Origin: DATFGK01 sp046712825 | GTDB taxonomy: Bacteria; Actinomycetota; AC-67 | Length of the DNA: 20,846 bases | Direction: 5' to 3' | Assembly (NCBI GenBank): GCA_046712825.1 | Contig: JBKKCR010000240.1 | Coordinates: 1 to 20,846, forward strand | Shown: one piece after another, positions 1 through 8,464 of the stretch | How the letters are laid out: each line of letters begins with the position of its first letter | Numbering within the stretch: position 1 is the stretch's first letter | Translations under genes and position numbers: made by a program | The notes under the pieces: model-generated | The model's database searches: none | What the model was told of the DNA's origin: nothing | Seen by the model: only the letters and a program-made list of their open reading frames with translations

Positions 1-299
1 GGGCCGAGCTCGAGGCCGCCGGCATCCACCTCGGCGACACGGTGGAGCTGCGCTGCGGCGGCAAGTCGATGACGGTCCCGTTCACGCTGACGTACGGCGA
101 GGTCGCGCGCGGTCGGGTCGCGGTGTGCGAGGACTCCTTCCGGACCGTCACGATCGCCGTCAACCAGGGCAGCGCCGCCGCGGCCCTGCGCGCCCGCCGG
201 GGTGACCCGTTGGTCATCTCCCGCGTCCAGCAGACGCCCACGGCCAGTGCGGTCCCGATCTCGATGTACGACCGACCGCCGAGCCCCGTCACGGCCTGA
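1..299 (+). CDS. SAM hydrolase / SAM hydroxide adenosyltransferase-like protein, C-terminal part
   Basis: This is the 3' end of a gene that begins before the window; the first whole codon is at base 3 and the stop is TGA at 297-299. About 98 residues are visible. They read like the C-terminal beta-barrel domain of the DUF62 family: a TYGEV stretch, then a Gly-Arg-Val turn, then EDSF followed by IAVNQGSAAAAL and a final GDPLVI strand. Family members hydrolyse S-adenosylmethionine to adenosine and methionine. The catalytic N-terminal domain lies outside the window, so activity cannot be judged. The next gene starts 77 bp downstream on the same strand, with a possible promoter between them. The family call rests on the C-terminal pattern alone. 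Confidence 0.7.
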   Translation, partial: AELEAAGIHLGDTVELRCGGKSMTVPFTLTYGEVARGRVAVCEDSFRTVTIAVNQGSAAAALRARRGDPLVISRVQQTPTASAVPISMYDRPPSPVTA

Positions 300-334
300 G
301 AGATTTCCGGCATTTCGGATACGCCTTACGTCGG

Positions 335-340
335 TAGCAT
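335..340 (+). promoter_or_regulatory. possible -10 element before the SDR gene
   Basis: TAGCAT fits TANNNT and lies 36 bp before the GTG start at 377, in the 77-bp gap after the SAM hydrolase gene. No convincing -35 hexamer is visible. A Shine-Dalgarno-like GAGAGGA at 362-368 lies 8 nt before the start, so a short-leader transcript is plausible. Confidence 0.25.
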
Positions 341-376
341 GGCCACTCGGCTCCACCACTTGAGAGGACCCACGCT

Positions 377-1438
377 GTGTCCCCCCGCGTCGTCCTCGTC
401 ACCGGCGTCAGCCGGTACCTCGGCAGCCGGCTGGCCGCCGAGCTGCAGGCCGACCCGTCGATCGAGCGGGTCATCGGCGTCGACACCGAGACGCCTCGCG
501 ACGAGGTCATGGCCCAGCTCGGCCGGACCGAGTTCGTCCGCGCCGACATCCGCAACCCGCTGATCGCCAAGGTGATCGCGCAGGCGGAGGTCGACACGGT
601 CGTGCACATGAACGTCATCGCCACCCCGCTGGGCGCCGGGGGCCGGACGGCGATGAAGGAGATCAACGTCATCGGCACGATGCAGCTGCTCGCGGCCTGC
701 CAGAAGGCGCCGAGCGTGCGCAAGCTGGTGGTCAAGTCGACCACCGCCGTCTACGGCTCGAGCCCGCGCGACCCGGCGCTGTTCACCGAGGACGTCGAGC
801 CACGCTCGCTGCCCAAGACGGGCTACGCCAAGGACGCTGTCGAGGTCGAGGGCTACGTCCGTGGGTTCGGGCGGCGCCGGCCGGACGTGACCCTGTCGCT
901 GCTGCGGTTCACCAACTTCATCGGTCCCGGGATCGACACGCCGCTGACGCGCTACTTCTCGCTGCCGGTGGTTCCGACGGCCCTGGGGTTCGACCCGCGG
1001 ATGCAGTTCCTTCACGAGCAGGACGCGATCGAGATCCTCTACCAGGCAACCCGGAACGACCACCCCGGCATCTACAACGCGTCGGGCGACGGCGTCATCT
1101 ACATGTCGAAGGCCGTGCGCATGGCCGGTAAGGCGGCGCTCCCGGTCTTCGTGCCGTTCATGGGCCTCGTGGCCGCGGCGGTTCGCCAGACCGGCCTCGT
1201 CGACTTCTCGTCGGATCAGATCAAGTTCCTCCTCTACGGACGCGTCGCCGACGTTGACCGCCTCAAGAAGCGCTTCGGCTACACGCCCGAGTTCACGACC
1301 GAAGAGGCCTTCAAGGACTTCATCGCGAAGCGCAAGCTCGCCAAGATCTTCTCGAACGAGCAGGCCGCGCAGTGGGAGCGCGACCTGTACGAGTTCCTCG
1401 CGCGACGCGGGTTCGTCTCCGCGGAAGAGAGCGTCTAG
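377..1438 (+). CDS. NAD(P)-binding SDR-fold protein, epimerase-like, atypical active site
   Basis: A 353-aa extended-SDR protein. The N-terminal Rossmann strand is followed by TGVSRYLGSRL (residues 9-19), matching the GxxxxxG nucleotide-binding turn, with Asp36 placed to contact the cofactor ribose. The active-site region is unusual: Tyr150 is followed by AKDA, so the usual YxxxK lysine at +4 is Ala154, while Lys152 sits at +2. Such SDRs may bind a nucleotide without standard epimerase or dehydratase chemistry. The GTG at 377 is chosen because GAGAGGA precedes it by 8 nt and the Rossmann strand begins at once. The stop TAG overlaps the GTG of the acyltransferase by one base (TAGTG), so translation is probably coupled. 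A similar pair is common in Actinobacteria, which suggests a lipid or envelope role; the substrate is unknown. Confidence 0.85.
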   Translation: MSPRVVLVTGVSRYLGSRLAAELQADPSIERVIGVDTETPRDEVMAQLGRTEFVRADIRNPLIAKVIAQAEVDTVVHMNVIATPLGAGGRTAMKEINVIGTMQLLAACQKAPSVRKLVVKSTTAVYGSSPRDPALFTEDVEPRSLPKTGYAKDAVEVEGYVRGFGRRRPDVTLSLLRFTNFIGPGIDTPLTRYFSLPVVPTALGFDPRMQFLHEQDAIEILYQATRNDHPGIYNASGDGVIYMSKAVRMAGKAALPVFVPFMGLVAAAVRQTGLVDFSSDQIKFLLYGRVADVDRLKKRFGYTPEFTTEEAFKDFIAKRKLAKIFSNEQAAQWERDLYEFLARRGFVSAEESV

Positions 1439-2433
1439 TGGCCAACGGTCGCGTCGTCCCGATCGAGCAAGGTCGTCGCGTCGAACGGCCGCGCTGTGCC
1501 GCCCGCAACGCCGACGGAAAGCTGTGCCGCAACCTGGCCGACGAGACCGGTTACTGCCGGCGGCACCGCGACACCGGCCGCGAGGCGCAGGAGACCCCCA
1601 CCGCCTTCCAGCTCTGGCTCGCCGACGTGCTCGCGTTCTCGCGTCGCCGGCTGACCGGCGACTATCCGATCGACGACTTCGGTTTCGACCGCGACCTCAC
1701 CGAGAACGTCCTCCTTCCGATGTTCCGGCCGCTCTTCGAGCGCTGGTTCCGCGTCGACCAGATCGGGGTCGAGAACATCCCGGCCGCCGGACCCGCGCTA
1801 CTGGTTTCGAACCACTCGGGCACCGTGCCGATGGACGCGTTGATGATGAAGTACGGCGTGTACGAGGCGACCGGCCGCCACGTCCGTCTGCTGGCCGCCG
1901 ACCTCGTGTTCACGCTCCCGGTCGTCAGCGAGATCGGGCGCAAGAGCGGCAACACGCTCGCATGCGAGGAGGACTCGACCCGGCTCTTGCGCGCCGGCGA
2001 GGCGCTCGGCGTCTTCCCGGAAGGGTTCAAGGGGATCGGCAAGCCGTTCCGCGAGCGTTACAAGCTGCGCCGCTTCGGCCGTGGAGGCTTCGTCGAGGTC
2101 GCGCTGCGTACCGGCGCGCCCATCATCCCCGTGTCGATCGTGGGCGCCGAGGAGATCTATCCGATCGTCGCCGACATCAAGCCGCTGGCGCGGCTGCTCG
2201 GCTTCCCGTACTTCCCGATCACGCCGTTCTTCCCGGCGCTCGGGCTGCTCGGCGCGATCCCGCTTCCGTCGAAGTGGATCATCGAGTACGGCGAGCCGAT
2301 CGAGACCGCCGGGTTCGACGCCGAGGCCGCCAACGACCCGATGTTCGTCTTCAACCTGACGGACCAGGTCCGGGACGCGATCCAGCAGACCCTGTACCGG
2401 AACCTCATGCATCGCCGCGGCGTCTTCTTCTGA
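1438..2433 (+). CDS. lysophospholipid acyltransferase family protein (MGAT-like) with N-terminal Cys/His knuckle
   Basis: A 331-aa protein starting at the GTG in TAGTG (1438). An upstream in-frame start at 1372 exists but lies inside the SDR gene. Acyltransferase signatures: SNHSGTVPMD at 124-133, with His126 and Asp133 as the catalytic pair in the spacing seen in MGAT/DGAT-like members, and FPEG at 193-196 for acyl-acceptor phosphate binding, followed by a basic stretch. It probably moves an acyl chain onto a glycerolipid or related acceptor at the inner face of the membrane. The first 45 residues hold Cys20, Cys30, Cys40 and His43 (C-x9-C-x9-C-x2-H), resembling a small zinc-binding knuckle, an uncommon addition to this fold. 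It follows the SDR gene with translational coupling. Exact lipid specificity cannot be told from sequence. Confidence 0.88.
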   Translation: MANGRVVPIEQGRRVERPRCAARNADGKLCRNLADETGYCRRHRDTGREAQETPTAFQLWLADVLAFSRRRLTGDYPIDDFGFDRDLTENVLLPMFRPLFERWFRVDQIGVENIPAAGPALLVSNHSGTVPMDALMMKYGVYEATGRHVRLLAADLVFTLPVVSEIGRKSGNTLACEEDSTRLLRAGEALGVFPEGFKGIGKPFRERYKLRRFGRGGFVEVALRTGAPIIPVSIVGAEEIYPIVADIKPLARLLGFPYFPITPFFPALGLLGAIPLPSKWIIEYGEPIETAGFDAEAANDPMFVFNLTDQVRDAIQQTLYRNLMHRRGVFF

Positions 2434-2460
2434 TCCGCTGAGCGATTTCTCACACCGCCC

Positions 2461-2490
2461 TTTCGCAGAGCCGAGTTCCCGTGGAATACT
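2461..2490 (+). promoter_or_regulatory. possible promoter of the MpaB-like gene
   Basis: TTTCGC at 2461-2466 and AATACT at 2485-2490 are separated by 18 bp in the 74-bp gap after the acyltransferase gene. Both hexamers are weak matches. If real, transcription would begin about 2497, which favours the ATG at 2508 over the upstream GTG at 2481. Confidence 0.25.
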
Positions 2491-2507
2491 CCGCGACCGG
2501 GGGTCTC

Positions 2508-4559
2508 ATGACCGCAAGCAGGTTCGTGATCGAAGCCGCGAAGCGCGTCGCCGCGGTTCGCGACGACCCTCAAGAGCGCTACCGGCTCGCCAAAGCCTTC
2601 TACGACTCGACATCCGGTCCCGAGATCGAGGGATACGGCCGTGCCGAGCTGGCTTTCATGCGCTGGGAGATCGAGCGCGGCGTGCTCCACGCGCCGCACG
2701 CCCGCGTGCGGCCCGGCTCACCCTGGTGGCGCGCCGTCAACGAGCGCATCATCCGCGACGCCCTCGAGGCGAGTCTGATCGCGCAGGCCGGTGACGGCGA
2801 TGTCTCGTCCGAAGCCGTCACGTTCTGGCTGGGATTCCTCAATGCGCCCTCGCCGGTCACCTGGTACCGGGCGCACAACGCGAGCGTGCTCGCCGGGTAC
2901 ACCGAGGCGGCGCATCTCGCCGCCCGCGAGCGGCCCTCGGAGCAATTCTTGATGAACCTCGTGCTCGCGCGGGTGTTGTACGCGCAAGCGCTCGCCGAAG
3001 GTGAGTCGTTCGCCGTCGGCGGCGACCCGATGATCGCCCGCTTCCTTTCCGACCCGCGCTCGCCGGCCGTGCCCGTCGTGATGGACATCCCCGACTTCTA
3101 TCCGCGTAGCTATCCGCTCAACGCGCTCGAGGAAGGGCTCCTCGAGCGTCGCGCGCGTTCGAGTGAGGACGAGGCTCTGGCGTTGATCGATCTGGAGCCG
3201 TGCGCGAACCTCGACGTGCTGTTCGAGTTCGCGGCGAAGTCGCTCGCCCTGCCCGACATCGCACGCTTCGTGGACCGAAAGCTTCCGTGCTACCCGCACG
3301 GGTTGCTCACCGAACCGGATCCCGAAGGCCGCATGCGCTGGCTGCCGTGGCTCGCTCCCGAGCTCGCCGCCGACAGCCGTTGGAGCGATCAGCTGTTGGA
3401 CCGGATGCGGCACATCAAGGATCCGGAAGCCGACGAGATCGTCGAAAGCTACTTCGAGAGTGCTGCGCCGGGCGGTCCGCACGCGTTCTTCCGCCAACTC
3501 GTCGAGCATCACGAGCTTCCCCCGGAGGAATGCTCGCCGGCCGTCGCCGAGTACTTGGCCGAGCGGCCCGCGTTGCCGCACTGGGCGGACCCAGATCTGA
3601 TGCGCCTCGGCGAGGACTTCTTCGGCAGGTGGGGCCTCTACGTGCCGCTCGTCTTGATGTGTTCCTCGCTGCCGGAGTGCTACGCGGCTGCGAAAGGAGT
3701 TCAGGTACTTCAGCTCACCGCGCGGCTGGCGAGCGACACGAAGCGCCGCGTCGTCGAGACCGCCCAGATGGTGCTCGACGTGATGGCGCCGGGTGGGATG
3801 CAGCCGGGCGCCCCCGGATACCGCACCGTTCGCAAAGTGCGATTGATGCATGCCGGCGTCCGGTATCTGATCGAGAACGACCCGCGGATCATCCGGACGG
3901 CGGAGGCGACGATCGGCCCCCGCTGGCTGACCGACTGGGGGGCGCCGATCAACCAGGAGGACATGGCCGGCACGCTCACGGCCTTCAGTTGGACGGTCCT
4001 GACCGGCCTGACGACGTTGGGCGTTCCGGTGACTGAGGAAGAGACGGAAGCATTCCTACACACGTGGAACGTGGTCGGTGCCATGCTCGGGATCCGCGAG
4101 GAACTCTTGCCCAAGGACTCCCCGGATGCGGCCGCGCTCGCGGCCAAGATCCGCGCCCGGCACTGGGCTCCGAGCCCCGAGGGCCGGGAGATGACGGAGG
4201 CGCTCCTCGAGGTGCTCGAGCGATCGCTCCCCGGCCGATTCGTTCCCGGTTTCGGCCCAACGATGATCCGCCACTTCGTCGGCGACAAGGTGGCCGACGA
4301 TCTGGGCGTCCCGCCGCCGAGCAAGGCGCGCTCCCTCTTCCGCTCGGCCTCGCTGGCCGCCAGCGCCGCCGGATTGACGCAGCAGCGCTCGTGGTTCTTC
4401 CGCAAGACGGCGGCGACGGTCAGCCGGGCGCTGCTCCAGTCCTACACCACGTTCGACCGTGGCGGCGACCGGCCCGATTTCGACATCCCCAAGACGCTGC
4501 AGGGCGTTAGAGAGCCCGGCAGGACCCGGCGTATCGCGATGCGCGTCGGACGGCGATGA
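2508..4559 (+). CDS. oxygenase MpaB / latex-clearing-protein family (DUF2236) with long N-terminal extension
   Basis: A 683-aa protein from ATG 2508; GTG 2481 would add nine residues. The C-terminal part (about 360-600) matches the DUF2236 family (ER-bound oxygenase MpaB and rubber oxygenase Lcp): FFGRWGLYVPLVLM at 371-384, the KVRLMHAGVRYLI helix at 443-455 with His448 as candidate axial haem ligand and nearby Arg452, then GAPINQEDMAGTLTAFSW (478-495) and NVVGAMLGI (521-529). Characterised relatives are b-type haem proteins that cleave isoprenoid or polyisoprenoid chains. Residues 1-355 form an extra domain I do not recognise, with GSPWWRAVNE at 70-79 and WLGFLNAPSPVTWY at 107-120. No signal peptide is seen, so it is probably cytoplasmic. 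Its stop overlaps the DUF2071 start (ATGA). The family call is firm; the substrate is unknown. Confidence 0.82.
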   Translation: MTASRFVIEAAKRVAAVRDDPQERYRLAKAFYDSTSGPEIEGYGRAELAFMRWEIERGVLHAPHARVRPGSPWWRAVNERIIRDALEASLIAQAGDGDVSSEAVTFWLGFLNAPSPVTWYRAHNASVLAGYTEAAHLAARERPSEQFLMNLVLARVLYAQALAEGESFAVGGDPMIARFLSDPRSPAVPVVMDIPDFYPRSYPLNALEEGLLERRARSSEDEALALIDLEPCANLDVLFEFAAKSLALPDIARFVDRKLPCYPHGLLTEPDPEGRMRWLPWLAPELAADSRWSDQLLDRMRHIKDPEADEIVESYFESAAPGGPHAFFRQLVEHHELPPEECSPAVAEYLAERPALPHWADPDLMRLGEDFFGRWGLYVPLVLMCSSLPECYAAAKGVQVLQLTARLASDTKRRVVETAQMVLDVMAPGGMQPGAPGYRTVRKVRLMHAGVRYLIENDPRIIRTAEATIGPRWLTDWGAPINQEDMAGTLTAFSWTVLTGLTTLGVPVTEEETEAFLHTWNVVGAMLGIREELLPKDSPDAAALAAKIRARHWAPSPEGREMTEALLEVLERSLPGRFVPGFGPTMIRHFVGDKVADDLGVPPPSKARSLFRSASLAASAAGLTQQRSWFFRKTAATVSRALLQSYTTFDRGGDRPDFDIPKTLQGVREPGRTRRIAMRVGRR

Positions 4560-5320
4560 GCACGCGAACGGTCGCGAAAGAGCGCTACGGCGCCGTGGCC
4601 GAGCGGCGCGAGCGTTCGCCGATCCCCACTCCTGTCGGCCATTGGATCCAAGGACAGCGCTGGGAAGATCTGCTGTTCTGCAATTGGCAGGTCTCCGTCG
4701 AGGCGGTCCGTCATCTCGTTCCCGACGGGCTCGATATCGACACCGCCGAAGGGAGCGCGTGGATCAGCGTCGTCCCGATGTGGATGGAGGACGCGCATTT
4801 CTACCGGTTGCCGCCGTTGCCGTTCATCTCGACGTTCCCCGAGGTGAATCTGCGCACGTACGTGCGCGCCGACGGCATCCCCGGCGTCTGGTTCCTGAGC
4901 CTCGACACCGAGAGCCGCATCAACGTGGCCATCGCCCGGTACGGCTTCCAGCTCCCGTATCACTTCGCACGCGTTTCGATGCAGCGAGCCGTGGATGCGT
5001 TCCGCTTCCGGTCCGCGCGGGCCGGCGGCGAAGCCGAGCTCGACGTCGAGTACCGCCCGGAAGGCGAGCTCTTCGAGCCGGCGGAAGGAACGATCGAGCA
5101 CTTCCTGACGGAGCGCTACTCGATGTACTGCACGATGCGAAACGGCCGTCTGTACCGTGGGGACATCCAGCACACGCCGTGGACCCTCCGTCGCGCGCAG
5201 ATGGAGCTGCGGCGAGCAGATCTCGTGAGCGCGATGGGCGTGAAGTTGGGCGGCGAGGATCCGCTGGTCTTCTACTCTCCTGCCACCGACGTCGTGCTCT
5301 GGAAGCCGATCAGGCTCTAG
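4556..5320 (+). CDS. DUF2071 (YqjF family) protein
   Basis: A 254-aa protein whose ATG lies in the ATGA overlap with the preceding gene. Family features are GQRWEDLLFCNWQV (33-46), a strand pair ending in FPEVNLRTYVR, then GVWFLSLDTESRINVAIAR and LPYHFARV in the middle. The YqjF/DUF2071 family adopts an acetoacetate-decarboxylase-like barrel, but no reaction has been shown for most members. The 4-bp overlap implies co-translation with the MpaB-like oxygenase, so it may act on the same compound or its cleavage product; this is inference. The stop TAG sits in CTAG, which is also the stop of the convergent cyclase gene, leaving no intergenic DNA for a terminator. Confidence 0.85.
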   Translation: MSTRTVAKERYGAVAERRERSPIPTPVGHWIQGQRWEDLLFCNWQVSVEAVRHLVPDGLDIDTAEGSAWISVVPMWMEDAHFYRLPPLPFISTFPEVNLRTYVRADGIPGVWFLSLDTESRINVAIARYGFQLPYHFARVSMQRAVDAFRFRSARAGGEAELDVEYRPEGELFEPAEGTIEHFLTERYSMYCTMRNGRLYRGDIQHTPWTLRRAQMELRRADLVSAMGVKLGGEDPLVFYSPATDVVLWKPIRL

Positions 5321-8300
5321 CCGTCGAGCAGCGCCCGCGCCTCGATCGCGTCAACCGTTTCGCCGGGCTCGGGGAGCGAGTCGAGGCATGCGCGCAGCGC
5401 GCGGCGCGAGGGATCGTCTCCCTTGAGCCGGTGGAAGCTCGCGGTCGCGCGAAGCTCGAAGGGAAGGCTCGGCTGCTCGCGGGCGACCTCGATGGCGCGC
5501 TGGAGCTCGGCGATCGTGTCGTCGACGGTGGCGAGCCCGAGCTCGTTCCGCAGCTCGGATCCGACGCGGATCAGCTCCGGCAGGAAGACCTGCTCGCCGG
5601 TCTCGTCGGCGAACGCCCGCGCGCGCGAAACCGCGTCCAGCGCTTGGAGCGGGCGCCCGGCGGCGCGCTCGGCCTCGGCGAGCATCATCAGGTACCAGGA
5701 GGTGTGCGCCCGGCTGCCGCCGTGCGGGACGAGAGCCAGTCCGCGACGTATGGTCTCGGTCCCCTCATCCGCGTCTCCCGCGATCGCGATGGCCCAGCCG
5801 CGCAAGCACGTCGCGTACCGCTCCAGTTCTTCGTAGCCTCGGTCCGTGGCGATCGCGATCGCTGCACCGGCATGCCGAGCGACACTTTCCGGATCACGCA
5901 AACGGTATGCGAGCCCGGCCACCCACACGAGGGCCGTCGCGGTTCGGAACGGATGCGGATGTGCTGCGACAAGGTCCAGCAGGTCGTCGCCGGTGCGCCG
6001 CGCCGCATCAGAGCGGCCGAGGTGCCATTCGGTCCACGCGCGATACCCCCACGCGACGACACCGGGATCGATCGCGGCGATGTTGATCAGGGCCTCGTGG
6101 CGGACCGGATCGTATAGCTCGATACACCTGCCGATGGAGGCGCGCGATGCTTCGATCTCGCCGAGCTGGAACAGCGTCGTTCCGTAGAAGCAATGCGCCA
6201 CCAGCGCGCGGCTCTTCGACGCACCGGCGTCGGTCACGTCGACCAGCAGCGCGGCCGTTTGCCGCGCGGCCTGATAGTTCGCCGGCACCATCTGGGTCGC
6301 GAACCCATACGCGAGGAACGTGAAGCGCTCGGCGTCGCTGGTCAACCAGTGGGACAGTTCCGAGATCCGCTCGTGAAGCTCGAGGATGCGCGGGTCCCCG
6401 CCTCCCGACGCGTTCTGGATCAGCGGCCCAAGGGCGAACAGGATCCCGATCTCTTGCCGCACGCGGTCCGGCGAGCCGGGAAGCGTGCGAACGAGCTCCA
6501 GCGCACGCTGGTAGTGGTCGATCGCTTCGTGCAACGCGTACTGCGCGACGGCTCTGCCCCCGGCCTTGAGCCAGTACTCGATCGCCTCGAGGTCCCGGCC
6601 AGATTCGGTGAAATGGGGTGCAGCGAGCTCCGGCCTCGCGTCGATCAGGTCGGGGAAGTCCCGCAGCAACACGTCGGCGACACGACCGTGCAGCTCGCGC
6701 CGGCGCTTCCGGAGCAGCAACCCGTAGGCGGCGTCGCGCATGAGCGCATGAGAGAACCGAAGGGTCTCGGTGCCGCCCTCGCCGCGCCGCTGCACGATCC
6801 CGGCGGCGATCAACCGAGTGATCTTCTCGTCGAGCTCGCGCTCCTCTGGAGCCACGGCTTTGAGGAAATCCGCGCTGAACTCCTGGCCCAGAACCGCGGC
6901 GAGCTGCGCCAGCCCGGCGTCACGCCCCAACCGGCCGATGCGGGCGACGAGCAGGTCGTAGACCGTGCCGGGAACAGTCTCATCGAGGCGGCCGTGGATG
7001 ACGGCTCCACCCTCCCCGACGGACACGAGCCCCGACTCCAGGACCGATCGCGTCAGCTCCTCGACGAACAATGGGACACCTTCACTGCGCGCGTGGATGA
7101 GCGCCTGCGCCTCCCGTGGGAGGTTCGCGCCGGCGATCGAGGACGCGAGCGCGGCCGTATGAGCGGCTTCGAGGTTGCCGACGTCGACCCGGTCGACGTG
7201 CGGAGAGCTCAGCCAGGAGGCTTCGAATTCCGGGCGGGCGGTGAGGAGGAGAAGGGTGGGGGAAGAAGACAGACGGTCGGCCAGCAATCCCAGGAGCTCG
7301 ATCGTCGAGGGGTCCGCCCAATGGAGATCCTCGACAACGATGATGGTCGGCTCGGCCCGGCTCAGCATCAACTCGGCGAACACGCGCATCACGCGATACC
7401 TCCGCTCCTCCGGCGATGCCTCGACGGCAGGGGTTCGCGCCTCGGGGATCAGCATCTCCGCGATCAGTGCCGGGGCGTCCGGATCCGAAAGTCCGGATCT
7501 GACGAGGTGCTCGTGGAGGCGCGCCAGGCGACCCTCAGGATCCTCGGCCGGATCGAGGCCGGCGTTCCGCTGCAAGTAATCGACGACCGGCGCCAGCGGG
7601 CTCACGGCATCGTCGGCTGCGCAGGGGATGTCTTCGATGCGCGCGCCGGCTTCGCGTGCGGCGTCGAGCAAGGCGAGAGCGATGCGGCTCTTGCCGATCC
7701 CCGCCTCACCCCGCAACAGGATCGTGGTGCCGTGGCCTCGTTCTGCCTCCGTCCAGGCGGATCTGAGCTCCGCCAGCTCGGCCTCGCGATCGATCAACGG
7801 CGGAAGGCCGAGCGGCTTCGCAGCTTGGAGCCGGTCCTTCGCGCCCGTCTCCGATTCGACCTTGGCCACGTCGATCGGCTTGGCGATCCCCTTCACCGCA
7901 TGCGAGCCCAGCGACGCGAGGTTGAACCACCCCTCGACGAGAGCGCGCGTGCCTTGGCCGATCACGACCGAACCCTCCGGGGCGATAGCCTGCAGGCGTG
8001 CGGCGAGGTTCACCGTCCTGCCGAGCGCCCAGATCGGCTCGCGGGACTCGTTGGGCGCTTCGCCGACCACCACGAGGCCTGTTTCGATCCCGACCCGGCA
8101 CGACAGCCCGACGTCGGCTGCGAGCTGGGCCCCGAGATCCGAAACGGCCGAGATCAGGCCGAGACCCGAGCGCACCGCGCGGATCGGGTCGTCTTCATGC
8201 GCCGTGGGGTAACCGAAATACACGACCAGCCCGTCGCCGAGGAAGTCTGCGATCCACCCGCCGTGCCCTTCGATCACCCGCGAGCACGAGTTGTAATAGG

Positions 8301-8430
8301 CGTGCATGACGTCGCTGTAATCCTCGGGGTCGAGGGAGTCCGAGAGGGACGTGGAGCCGACGAGGTCGCAGAAAAGGACGGTCACGCGGCGTCGCTCGCC
8401 GCCCGGCTCACCGGCTTTTTCGGGTGTCAC
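5317..8430 (-). CDS. class III adenylate/guanylate cyclase fused to AAA ATPase and TPR-like region
   Basis: A 1037-aa multidomain protein. The cyclase domain occupies about 14-190: VTVLFCDLVGST carries metal ligand Asp22, FLGDGLVVYFGYP carries Asp66, and GRTVNLAARL (137-146) holds the conserved Asn and Arg. The ATPase follows, with Walker A GEAGIGKS at 241-248 and Walker B IIVVEDLHWAD from 363. From about residue 600 there are helical, TPR-like repeats. This is a widespread actinobacterial architecture for signal-dependent nucleotide cyclases or STAND-like regulators; no C-terminal HTH is visible. GTG 8430 is chosen because an upstream ATG at 8541 would run through the 3' end of the PHP gene and add unrelated sequence. 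No clear Shine-Dalgarno is visible; GTGGC and GCCAC, six bases apart, form a small inverted repeat directly before the start. The gap to the upstream PHP gene is 34 bp. Confidence 0.85.
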   Translation of the reverse strand: MTPEKAGEPGGERRRVTVLFCDLVGSTSLSDSLDPEDYSDVMHAYYNSCSRVIEGHGGWIADFLGDGLVVYFGYPTAHEDDPIRAVRSGLGLISAVSDLGAQLAADVGLSCRVGIETGLVVVGEAPNESREPIWALGRTVNLAARLQAIAPEGSVVIGQGTRALVEGWFNLASLGSHAVKGIAKPIDVAKVESETGAKDRLQAAKPLGLPPLIDREAELAELRSAWTEAERGHGTTILLRGEAGIGKSRIALALLDAAREAGARIEDIPCAADDAVSPLAPVVDYLQRNAGLDPAEDPEGRLARLHEHLVRSGLSDPDAPALIAEMLIPEARTPAVEASPEERRYRVMRVFAELMLSRAEPTIIVVEDLHWADPSTIELLGLLADRLSSSPTLLLLTARPEFEASWLSSPHVDRVDVGNLEAAHTAALASSIAGANLPREAQALIHARSEGVPLFVEELTRSVLESGLVSVGEGGAVIHGRLDETVPGTVYDLLVARIGRLGRDAGLAQLAAVLGQEFSADFLKAVAPEERELDEKITRLIAAGIVQRRGEGGTETLRFSHALMRDAAYGLLLRKRRRELHGRVADVLLRDFPDLIDARPELAAPHFTESGRDLEAIEYWLKAGGRAVAQYALHEAIDHYQRALELVRTLPGSPDRVRQEIGILFALGPLIQNASGGGDPRILELHERISELSHWLTSDAERFTFLAYGFATQMVPANYQAARQTAALLVDVTDAGASKSRALVAHCFYGTTLFQLGEIEASRASIGRCIELYDPVRHEALINIAAIDPGVVAWGYRAWTEWHLGRSDAARRTGDDLLDLVAAHPHPFRTATALVWVAGLAYRLRDPESVARHAGAAIAIATDRGYEELERYATCLRGWAIAIAGDADEGTETIRRGLALVPHGGSRAHTSWYLMMLAEAERAAGRPLQALDAVSRARAFADETGEQVFLPELIRVGSELRNELGLATVDDTIAELQRAIEVAREQPSLPFELRATASFHRLKGDDPSRRALRACLDSLPEPGETVDAIEARALLDG

Positions 8431-8464
8431 GTGGCTAGTGTGCCACCCCGAGGCGCTTGAGCCC

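Noticed and set aside
4459..6117. Long plus-strand open frame across the DUF2071 gene and the cyclase end
   Set aside because: It runs out of frame through one real gene and antisense through another, with no domain.
6193..8460. Long plus-strand open frame opposite the cyclase-ATPase
   Set aside because: It is a shadow of the cyclase gene's codon bias; no domain is recognisable.
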